A stretch of 64,000 nucleotides of DNA from an uncultured Collinsella sp. (GTDB lineage: Bacteria; Actinomycetota; Coriobacteriia; Coriobacteriales; Coriobacteriaceae), in the NCBI GenBank assembly GCA_934647195.1, contig CAKUFD010000003.1, positions 124,001-188,000 of the forward strand, read 5' to 3'. The notes below the pieces were generated by a model. It was given only the letters and a program-made list of their open reading frames with translations. It was not told the origin of the DNA and did no database searches. The position numbers were made by a program, and so were the translations under genes. Shown one piece after another: positions 57,204-64,000 of this stretch (position 1 is the first letter of the stretch; each line of letters starts with the position of its first letter).

Positions 57204-58040
57204 TTAGCCCTGCGGGAGGCGGTCTTTGCCTTTGCGCATGCGGTTTTTGAAGTTCTCAACGGCCTCTTCCATGCCGAGGGGCACGTAATTGAGGCTTTCG
57301 AGGTCTTGCGGCAGATAGCAGGCGAGGCTTTGCTCTTGTGCGCGGCCCGCTTCGAGTTGGGTTTCGCTCGGGAGCGCGTCGGGGGTGGCGCAGATGCCAT
57401 AAACGTATGCGCCCATATCGCGCGTGCGCTGCTCATATTCGGTCATGGGGTGTTCGGGGTGCTCGGTGCGCACGTCGTCGCTGATCCAAAGTGCCTGGTA
57501 GCCCGCGGCTTCGAATTGACCTAGGGCATAGTCGCGCAGCGGCTTGCTGTCGGTGCGCAGCGTGACGGTTCCGCCTGCGGCGAGGAGTGAACGAAAACTC
57601 GCGAGTGTATCGACGTAGACGAGCCGCTGCCTGGCATGGCGCGCTTTAGGGCACGGAGTGGGGAAGTTGAGCGTGATGGCATCGAGCTCGCCGGTGGCAA
57701 AAATGCGCGCGAGCGAGCCCGCTTTGCGCGGGGTCAGGACTGCGTTCGCGATGCCTGCTTCAACAACACGTTGTGCGGCATAGGCGATGCAGATGGGTTC
57801 TTGATCGGCGCCGATAAAGAGGGTGTCGGGTTCAACTTTGGCGCGCTCTACCAGGTATGTTCCTTTGCCGCAGCCAAGGTCGAGGTGAAGACGGGCAAAG
57901 GGCTTGTGGCCGACGGCGGTGCACGCCTCGCGCCAATGGCCGGCATAGCCTTCGGGGCTCGTCTCGATTGCGTCGGCATAGCGCTCCAGACGCTCCTCTA
58001 GCACAAAGTTCTTGGGGGTTCTGACGTGCAAGCTTCCCAT
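57204..58040 (-). CDS. trmB: tRNA (guanine-N7-)-methyltransferase TrmB-like
   Basis: A 278-residue class I methyltransferase: SAM motif LDLGCGKGTYLVERA and the substrate region TLNFPTPCPKARHARQRLVY. In typical TrmB this region reads F-x-D-P-W-P-K-x-R-H; here Asp and Trp are replaced by Thr and Cys while Pro, Lys and Arg-His stay. The C-terminal ~60 residues go beyond normal TrmB (~215-240). It would make m7G46 in tRNA. ATG 58040 follows GGAG. Divergent from the NERD gene. Confidence 0.78.
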   Translation of the reverse strand: MGSLHVRTPKNFVLEERLERYADAIETSPEGYAGHWREACTAVGHKPFARLHLDLGCGKGTYLVERAKVEPDTLFIGADQEPICIAYAAQRVVEAGIANAVLTPRKAGSLARIFATGELDAITLNFPTPCPKARHARQRLVYVDTLASFRSLLAAGGTVTLRTDSKPLRDYALGQFEAAGYQALWISDDVRTEHPEHPMTEYEQRTRDMGAYVYGICATPDALPSETQLEAGRAQEQSLACYLPQDLESLNYVPLGMEEAVENFKNRMRKGKDRLPQG

Positions 58041-58135
58041 GGGTCTCCAATAGATGCGTCCAAATCGTGTCCGCACGAGGGGATATCGTTTTTACCAGAT
58101 TAGAGTACCGTCACGTTCCAGCGTTTGGTGGGGCT

Positions 58136-59449
58136 ATGGGAAAGAAAACGAAGAAACAGAATCACCGCGCGCGGCCTTTGCCGCAAAATGTCGCCGCTAT
58201 CGGTCCGCAGTCTCTCAATCGACCGGACCCGTCTGTGGTTTGCCCGCATTGTCTGGGAGCCTTCGTGCTCTCGACGGCGATGCTTTCCGGCTGGCGTACG
58301 GTTTGCCCGCATTGCGGGATGGTTATTGCTCCCGGTGATTATGATGAGCGTCGGGCGGAGATCTCAAAGAACGCATCTGCGGCAAGTGGGGCGGCAAGCC
58401 CTATCCTCTCTCGCCGTAATCGGATCGCAGCGAAGCATTTCAAAACGCGTTTTTCTCTCTTGAAGCATTGGTATGCGTGGAGAATCAGGCGTATCAACGA
58501 GGACAATCAGGAAGTTTTGGTCGCTTGGGATAAGGCGAAGCGTCAATTGAGTGCGGCGGAGCAGTTTGCGTTCTCACGCTACTACACGAGCTCTTGGTTC
58601 CAGCTGACGGGCAAGCCGCTTGAGCGCGGGGAGATCGACCCGCTTGAACCCTATCGCCTGATGTCGCGGTATGGTGAGGAGGGTCAATATCGGCTCAAGG
58701 CTGCAAAGGGAAAGAACAGGGTGGGCCGCGGCCTGCAGGCCGAGTGGTTCGTGTACAGCACCTTGGATGAGCGGGTGCATGCCGAGGGGGCGCTGCGAGG
58801 GGCTCGCGTGTGTCCGAATCTGTATATTGGAAACGGCAGTGCCGATGAGCTGCAGCAAGGGTCGTCGGGGAGTTGGTCTGGATCGCGCTTTGGCTATCTG
58901 CGAACGCGAGGGACGTTAAGACCGCTTTTCAGCCAGATTGATTGCGCGGTGCTAACCGAGCATGCGGTCTACATCCTTGAGGTCAAGTCTTGCTACGCCC
59001 ATGTTGCGGTCGATGCGAACGGAAACGTGCTCTCCTATGCGGGGACAAAAGATCTTGTTGATAGAAATAAGAGCTCGCGGAATCGCAACGGGGACGTTCG
59101 GCAGTGCGCGCGCCACGCCTCTGCGTTCGCAACGCGTTATCCGCAGATTCCCTTCGAGCGCATCTTTGAGATAGTCGTCTACGTTGATCCATTCTCGATG
59201 GCGAATGAACGCCCGTGGATGATCGATAATGCCTGTGTGGCTACCCTTGGCTGCGAGGGAGAGTCTTTTATCGATGTGATTGAGGGCACGGAGCGGAGCC
59301 TACAGGGGCTTTCGCCTCTCTTCTCAAAAGACGAGCTCGACCGTTTTTCGGACTGTCTTGTTGGGGAATCCGGAGACCCCAACGGGCGAAAGGAGTTTCT
59401 CCACCTCGAGCGCCTGCGTAAACTGACGCCCATGCGCGAATGCTGTTAG
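58136..59449 (+). CDS. NERD-domain (nuclease-related) protein with zinc ribbon
   Basis: A 437-residue protein. Basic N-terminus, zinc-ribbon CPHC...CPHC (residues ~37-65), a helical stretch, then a NERD domain (~200-330): VGRGLQAEWFVYSTLDE, ...LRPLFSQIDCAVLTEHAVYILEVKSCYA with the D...E-x-K nuclease-like residues. A C-terminal domain of unknown type follows. NERD proteins are thought to be DNA-processing nucleases but few are characterised. ATG 58136 follows GGTGGGG. Confidence 0.8.
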   Translation: MGKKTKKQNHRARPLPQNVAAIGPQSLNRPDPSVVCPHCLGAFVLSTAMLSGWRTVCPHCGMVIAPGDYDERRAEISKNASAASGAASPILSRRNRIAAKHFKTRFSLLKHWYAWRIRRINEDNQEVLVAWDKAKRQLSAAEQFAFSRYYTSSWFQLTGKPLERGEIDPLEPYRLMSRYGEEGQYRLKAAKGKNRVGRGLQAEWFVYSTLDERVHAEGALRGARVCPNLYIGNGSADELQQGSSGSWSGSRFGYLRTRGTLRPLFSQIDCAVLTEHAVYILEVKSCYAHVAVDANGNVLSYAGTKDLVDRNKSSRNRNGDVRQCARHASAFATRYPQIPFERIFEIVVYVDPFSMANERPWMIDNACVATLGCEGESFIDVIEGTERSLQGLSPLFSKDELDRFSDCLVGESGDPNGRKEFLHLERLRKLTPMRECC

Positions 59450-59467
59450 GTGAATGCTGCCAGGCCA

Positions 59468-60313
59468 TCAGGCTCTTTGCAAGATGACATAACGATTGAG
59501 CTCGCCGCTGTGTCCGTCGGCGTGGAAGCGCGTCAGCTCGCGCACGGGGACGCTTCCACCTCCGCTCAAGGCGTTCACTCCCGTTACCAGGTCGGTAATT
59601 TGCTGGTCGTCAAAGTGGTGGCAGTACCGATAGGCGCGATGGTCGTTTTGCCAGCCGATGAGGTGGTCGCCCGGTTCGAACTGCGAAGGATTATACCCTT
59701 CGAATGGCGGCGTGAGCTCGGCGCGGGCTTCGGCTCGAACAGCCTTGCGCGCCATGCGCTCATCGTTCATGAATTCCCAGAAGCTGATGGCGATGATGCC
59801 GCCCGGGCGCGTTTGGCGCACCAAGGCATCGAGCACGCGCACGCGGTATTCGCACGACGGCACGTGATGCATAAAGCCAAAGCAGACCGAAATGTCGGCA
59901 AGCGGGGCATCGAAGACCACATCGGGCATATCGGCGGGGTTGAGCTTCATCGGCGTGCCAAGCACGTCGAGTTCTTGAAAATGCAGATTGGGGATGCGTC
60001 GAGCGTATCCGCCCTCATCGATGGCTAAGTCTTGGCATGAGTCGATGCCGTAGAACTCGAGAGAGCAGTCGGCGTGGGCAGAAGAACTCAGGCGGCCGAG
60101 GGCGAAGTTTTCGAATCGCATATTGCCACAGGCGAGGTCGAAGACGCGGATGGGTTGCTCGCTGTTGGTCGTGCCGATCTTCTCAAGTGCGATGTCCATG
60201 GTGCGCACCCAGCCGGGCCACGGGGCTCGGCGCGTGTCGGAAAAGGAAGCGGCGTGCTCGCGATAGAACGTGTTGTTGAGCTGGATGAGCGACGAGGCGA
60301 AATCGCGGTTCAC
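59468..60313 (-). CDS. Class I SAM-dependent methyltransferase
   Basis: A 281-residue protein from a GTG start at 60313, chosen because GGGAGGAG lies 9 bp upstream; the frame is open to 60448 but the extra part is not family-like. SAM motif IRVFDLACGNMRFENFA, then DVVFDAPLADISVCFGFMHHVPSCEYRVRVLDALV and PGGIIAISFWEFMND. Resembles Trm9/COG2226-type methyltransferases, some of which act on wobble uridines; the Elp3 gene 2 kb away makes a tRNA role worth testing. Substrate unknown. Confidence 0.72.
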   Translation of the reverse strand: MNRDFASSLIQLNNTFYREHAASFSDTRRAPWPGWVRTMDIALEKIGTTNSEQPIRVFDLACGNMRFENFALGRLSSSAHADCSLEFYGIDSCQDLAIDEGGYARRIPNLHFQELDVLGTPMKLNPADMPDVVFDAPLADISVCFGFMHHVPSCEYRVRVLDALVRQTRPGGIIAISFWEFMNDERMARKAVRAEARAELTPPFEGYNPSQFEPGDHLIGWQNDHRAYRYCHHFDDQQITDLVTGVNALSGGGSVPVRELTRFHADGHSGELNRYVILQRA

Positions 60314-60581
60314 GGCGTGGAGCTCCTCCCGTTGACAGGCGCGGAATAAACTGCATGACCATACTACCGTTTGCGTTGCAACAGGGACAACCAGGTGGGC
60401 GTCATTGCTTTGTTTGGACACATTTTCGCAGCTCATATGCCCCCGCAACCGCCGGTTGTCAAAAATCTCACTAGAATAGGTGGCGTGCTTTTGGCGGTGG
60501 CGGATAGATTTTTAACTGTGCAAGGCGCCTCAAAAACAAAAATGGTCCGGCGGCACGGCTGGCAAAAGCATAGGAGGAACT

Positions 60582-61364
60582 ATGAACGTTGAAACTGCGC
60601 AGCGGCTCGCCGATCTTCGCCGCAGCAAAGGCTTTAGCCAAGAAGGGCTGGCGCGAAAGCTGGGTCTTTCGCGTCAAGCGGTCAGCAAATGGGAGCGCGC
60701 GGAGAGTTCTCCCGATACCGAGAATCTCATCTCGCTCGCCAAGCTCTATGGCGTGAGCCTGGACGAGCTACTCAATCCGAGCGACGAGATCGAGGACGAT
60801 ATCGAGTTTGAGAACGAGGACCGCGCCCGTCAGCGCGAGGCGGAGGCGGCGGAGCGCGCGCGTACCCATGAGGCGGCCGCACGCGCTACCGAGGCGGCAA
60901 CACAGGCGAGTGATGCTGCGGCCAAGGCGGCGCAGGCGGCAAGCTGGAGTGCGCAAGCCGCCAATGCGGCGACGGCGCAAGTGACGAGCGTCGGTGCGGC
61001 CAGCCCGACTCCGGTAAAGGGTCCGTTCCAGTCGTTCCCGTATTGGGCCGTGTGCTGGCTGCTGTTCTTTTTGCTGATGTTTCCGTTTGGGACCGGACCC
61101 TTTGCCGCACTGATCTTCTTTACGATTCCCATTTACCACTGGGTGGCACGTGCTCTTGATGGCGATTGGGCGCGCGGGGATATCCAGGTTGGTCCAGCAC
61201 CGATGGCGGCTGGCGTGCCTGCGGCGACCGATACCCAAGTGCTCACTTCCGCTGTGCTGGACGAAGCGACAGGGGCGAACAATGGCGCTCCGATAATGGA
61301 TCATGACGCGGCAGACGTCTCAACCAGCGCTGAGTCGAGCGCCAAAGAAGGTGATGAACGATGA
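60582..61364 (+). CDS. XRE-family HTH protein with membrane segments
   Basis: A 260-residue protein. N-terminal Cro/C1 HTH (AQRLADLRRSKGFSQEGLARKLGLSRQAVSKWERAESSP, residues ~5-60), an Ala/Glu/Arg-rich helix (~70-130), two hydrophobic segments (YWAVCWLLFFLLMFPFG and FAALIFFTIPIYHWV) and a low-complexity tail. Membrane-anchored regulators of this type commonly sit beside DUF4097 genes, as here, and may respond to envelope conditions. SD AGGAGG. ATGA overlap with the next gene. Confidence 0.83.
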   Translation: MNVETAQRLADLRRSKGFSQEGLARKLGLSRQAVSKWERAESSPDTENLISLAKLYGVSLDELLNPSDEIEDDIEFENEDRARQREAEAAERARTHEAAARATEAATQASDAAAKAAQAASWSAQAANAATAQVTSVGAASPTPVKGPFQSFPYWAVCWLLFFLLMFPFGTGPFAALIFFTIPIYHWVARALDGDWARGDIQVGPAPMAAGVPAATDTQVLTSAVLDEATGANNGAPIMDHDAADVSTSAESSAKEGDER

Positions 61365-62257
61365 AGCTTTCGCATGAATCCAGGGTGCGCCTGGGTGTCG
61401 GTATCGGAGCGTTTGTGCTTATCATCGGGCTTGTCTTTGGCATTTCACGGACTTTGATTCATTTTGATGGACCGTTGGGCCTTAGCGATCTTACATCCGT
61501 CTTGTCTGGTCTGGGCGATGAGGTTGACGAGGTTGATCTCTCGGATGACGGTAACTACTCCGTCCGGCCTCAACAGCTTTCGAGTGAGACCTTTGATGCT
61601 GACTCATTCCAGTCGCTTGACTTGGACATGACGTCAGGCACGGTCGAGGTCAAGCACGTCTCCGGCGGGCAGGTACGCGTCATCGAAAACGGTCGTGTGG
61701 CAAAGGGAACAGTTGCCTTCGATGCGGCAACCCAGAATCTGGCCGAGGTCAAGGGCTCTACGCTCAAGATCAGCCAGGTCGATTGCGATGACGAACGCGC
61801 AATCGACCGCACGGTCACCGTTGAGCTGCCGCGCGAGGTTGCCGATAACCTGGTGGGCATTACAGCGAACGTGGGGTCGGGAGACCTGACAGTCACGGGC
61901 ATTGCGTGCCACGATCTCGATTTGACGATGGATTCGGGAGACGTCGAGTTTAGAGGCACCGTAACCGACACCTTGAATGCCGAGGTCGGTTCGGGCGATG
62001 CGACGTTTGAATTGTATCAGGCCCCTGCGAATTCGATGGATGTTACCGTGGACTCGGGCGATGTGGAGATAAAGGTCCCGAATTCTACGGGCTTCAAGGC
62101 GAGCCTCACCGTGGGCAGCGGCGATTTTGAGAGCGATTTCCTTCCGCTTGGCTACGATGGTGAGACCATCTTGAACCATGAGTTCGACAACGGTGATAAG
62201 TCTGCCACGTATCGTTTTGAGGTCGGTTCGGGTGATATGTCGTTCGATCCGGAATGA
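61361..62257 (+). CDS. DUF4097 (LiaG-like) envelope beta-repeat protein
   Basis: A 298-residue protein with one N-terminal membrane anchor (GVGIGAFVLIIGLVFGIS) and an extracytoplasmic beta-repeat region with the recurring D-x-G-SGD motif (NVGSGDLTV, MDSGDVEF, EVGSGDATF, VDSGDVEI, TVGSGDFES, EVGSGDMSF). This matches DUF4097/DUF4098, found in LiaG-type cell-envelope proteins. ATG overlaps the TGA of the XRE gene, so they are co-expressed. Terminator-like hairpin follows. Confidence 0.85.
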   Translation: MKLSHESRVRLGVGIGAFVLIIGLVFGISRTLIHFDGPLGLSDLTSVLSGLGDEVDEVDLSDDGNYSVRPQQLSSETFDADSFQSLDLDMTSGTVEVKHVSGGQVRVIENGRVAKGTVAFDAATQNLAEVKGSTLKISQVDCDDERAIDRTVTVELPREVADNLVGITANVGSGDLTVTGIACHDLDLTMDSGDVEFRGTVTDTLNAEVGSGDATFELYQAPANSMDVTVDSGDVEIKVPNSTGFKASLTVGSGDFESDFLPLGYDGETILNHEFDNGDKSATYRFEVGSGDMSFDPE

Positions 62258-62310
62258 CGACGGTGGGCTGAGTCCGCAAACATAGATGCATAGGCATGCT
62301 CTTTGATGGA

Positions 62311-62343
62311 GGCGCCGGGGCCGTGGTCGGCTTCGGCGCCTTT
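62311..62343 (+). terminator. Probable terminator after the DUF4097 gene
   Basis: GGCGCCG / CGGCGCC stem with a T-rich tail (TTTGCCTTT), 18 bp before the next start codon. Confidence 0.55.
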
Positions 62344-62360
62344 GCCTTTACAATGGGGGC

Positions 62361-64000
62361 ATGGAACAGATTATCTTGAACATACTCGAGGCCCTGCGTC
62401 GCGGTGAGACCGTGGACGACAAGGCGCTCGTCAAACTGATACACGCCGAGGCGCGCCGTGAGAGCGCGGACAAGCGCATGCTCGCGAAACGCCGTCTGTT
62501 GCCGTTTTACCAGCGGGTTAAACGTGAGGACAACGAGCGATGGTCCGCGTGGAATGTTACGCCCGAGCTCGAGCAGCGCCTGCTGCAGGTGCTGCGCATG
62601 AAGCCGCGCCGCACGGCTTCGGGCGTGGCGACCATCACTGTCATTACTAAGCCGTGGCCGTGCTCGGGCGATTGCCTGTTTTGCCCTAACGACTTGCGCA
62701 TGCCCAAGAGTTATCTGCATGCCGAGCCCGCGTGCGCTCGTGCGGAGCAAAACTGCTTTGACCCGTACCTGCAGGTGAGTGCCCGTTTGACGGCGCTCAC
62801 GCAGATGGGGCACGCGACCGATAAGATCGAGCTCATCGTGCTCGGCGGCACCTGGAGCGACTATCCGCGTGAGTACCAAATCTGGTTTGTGACCGAACTC
62901 TTCCGTGCCCTCAACGACAACGCCGTGGCGGGCGTGGCGGCAAACCCCATGCTTGCAGACCCGGGTGTGTCCACGCGCGAGCGCGCGGCAAAGCTGTTGG
63001 AACAAACCGATCCGCACGAGGTCCCGCAGGCGGTTCTCAATCGACGCGCACGCTATCGCGACTTGGGCATCTTGACGGATGCGGAGGCGATTGCGTACGA
63101 GGTCGCGCCGTTCCAGCAGCGCATTGACGATATGGCCGATGCGGACGCTACATACAATCGCTGCGTGGCGAAGCTCTACAGTAAAAACTCTCCGCAGGCG
63201 AAGGCTGCAGAGTTTCAGGTGGGCACGCTCGAGGAGCTCGAGCGCCAGCAGCATATCAACGAGACCGCCGCGCATCGCGTGGTGGGCCTTGTGATCGAGA
63301 CGCGCCCCGATGCCGTGACGCCGCAGGCCCTTACACTCATTCGACGCCTGGGCGCCACGAAGATACAGATGGGCGTGCAGAGTCTGAATCAGCACATTCT
63401 CGACCTTAACGAGCGCGGCATCCAAATTGAGCGCATCGCTCAGGCGTTCGACCTGCTGCGCATCTTTGGTTTTAAGATTCATGCCCACGCAATGGCCAAC
63501 CTCTTGGGCGCCACGCCCGAGCAGGACAAGCTCGATTACAAGCGCCTGGTGAGCGAGGCCGCATTCCAACCCGACGAGATCAAGCTCTATCCTTGCGCGC
63601 TCATCGAGGGCGCGCGCCTGTGCGCAAACTACGAGAACGGCTCGTGGCGCCCCTACACTGAAGACGAGCTGCTCGATGTCCTTGCCGACGACGTCTTGGC
63701 AACACCGGCGTTCACGCGTATTTCCCGCATGATCAGGGACTTTTCCTCGGGGGATATCAAAGTGGGCAACAAGAAGCCCAACCTCCGCCAGCTGGTTGAG
63801 TTGCGCCTGAGACAAGACCAGGGAGCGACCCGCCGCGTCGAGGAGATTCGCTACCGAGAGATTGCCGGGCGCGAGGTGACCCTCGACGAGCTTCGTCTTG
63901 ACGTTGTGCCCTACGAGACCACCAATACAAGCGAGCGCTTCTTGCAATGGATCGATGATGAAAACCGCATTGCCGGATTCCTGCGACTCTCTTTGCCAAG
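62361..64000 (+). CDS. elp3: Elp3-family radical SAM/acetyltransferase (tRNA U34 modification), 5' part
   Basis: Open from ATG 62361 to the right edge, about 546 codons visible. N-terminal helical region, then radical-SAM cysteines in KPWPCSGDCLFCPND, and Elp3-type segments LGGTWSDYPREYQIWFV, VGLVIETRPDAVTPQALTLIRRLGATKIQMGVQS and DEIKLYPCALIEGARLC. The later SSGDIKVGNKKPNLRQLVE and EEIRYREIAG fit the link to the acetyltransferase domain, which continues outside the window. Elp3 makes cm5U-type modifications on wobble uridine from acetyl-CoA; a few anaerobic bacteria carry a stand-alone form. No eukaryote-type Elongator partners are expected. Confidence 0.85.
   Translation, partial: MEQIILNILEALRRGETVDDKALVKLIHAEARRESADKRMLAKRRLLPFYQRVKREDNERWSAWNVTPELEQRLLQVLRMKPRRTASGVATITVITKPWPCSGDCLFCPNDLRMPKSYLHAEPACARAEQNCFDPYLQVSARLTALTQMGHATDKIELIVLGGTWSDYPREYQIWFVTELFRALNDNAVAGVAANPMLADPGVSTRERAAKLLEQTDPHEVPQAVLNRRARYRDLGILTDAEAIAYEVAPFQQRIDDMADADATYNRCVAKLYSKNSPQAKAAEFQVGTLEELERQQHINETAAHRVVGLVIETRPDAVTPQALTLIRRLGATKIQMGVQSLNQHILDLNERGIQIERIAQAFDLLRIFGFKIHAHAMANLLGATPEQDKLDYKRLVSEAAFQPDEIKLYPCALIEGARLCANYENGSWRPYTEDELLDVLADDVLATPAFTRISRMIRDFSSGDIKVGNKKPNLRQLVELRLRQDQGATRRVEEIRYREIAGREVTLDELRLDVVPYETTNTSERFLQWIDDENRIAGFLRLSLP

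Overview
The window looks like a chromosomal segment of a gut coriobacterium, most probably Collinsella or a close relative. This rests on high GC, strong Shine-Dalgarno (SD) sequences, the gene families present (DUF3516 helicase, DUF4037/DUF4125, DUF2130, PdxR/PdxST, Elp3) and gene order; no rRNA or other marker fixes the species. I found no tRNA, rRNA, CRISPR array, insertion sequence or prophage.

Layout. 1-9.3 kb is housekeeping: the end of a MATE exporter, tatA, greA, lysS with an extra C-terminal tRNA-binding domain, a DUF2798 membrane protein, clpC, disA and ispD. 9.4-10.7 kb is an Nramp metal transporter behind a recognisable promoter/operator. 10.9-18.2 kb is an IclR regulator divergent from a six-gene sugar-acid operon (UxaA-type dehydratase, SDR dehydrogenase, FucP, amidohydrolase/lactonase, FucU, DapA-family aldolase). 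Its gene set matches the Campylobacter jejuni non-phosphorylating L-fucose locus. 18.5-24.6 kb holds an RGG-tailed MarR-like protein, pdxST with divergent pdxR, a nuclease-like gene, a large inverted repeat and a rubredoxin-first rubrerythrin. 25-28.2 kb has an alcohol/aldehyde dehydrogenase pair and a peptide deformylase.

28.3-32.8 kb is a lower-GC defence island. It has a single-chain Sau3AI-like endonuclease fused to a C5-cytosine methyltransferase, facing a DUF262/DUF1524 (GmrSD-like) nuclease. Each gene is preceded by a perfect palindrome with paired GATC sites, and the first palindrome also has a LexA-type GAAC-N4-GTTC box in each arm.

36.5-54.2 kb is a complete-looking choline-degrading glycyl-radical microcompartment (cut) locus: transporter, shell proteins, CutC, CutD, EutP/EutJ-like accessory proteins, pentamer, PduL, acylating aldehyde dehydrogenase, iron alcohol dehydrogenase and a MerR regulator. 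CutC would release trimethylamine and acetaldehyde; the aldehyde would go to acetyl-CoA/acetyl-phosphate or to ethanol. Oddities are an aldehyde dehydrogenase paralogue without its catalytic Cys, a shell protein with a ~140-residue Ala/Lys-rich N-terminal extension and an internal start, and three almost identical shell genes.

54.4-64 kb returns to housekeeping: DUF3516 helicase, TrmB, NERD protein, methyltransferase, XRE/DUF4097 pair and the start of an elp3 gene cut by the window end. A 32-bp imperfect palindrome occurs five times between genes, in four cases just after a stop codon and in the same orientation as that gene.
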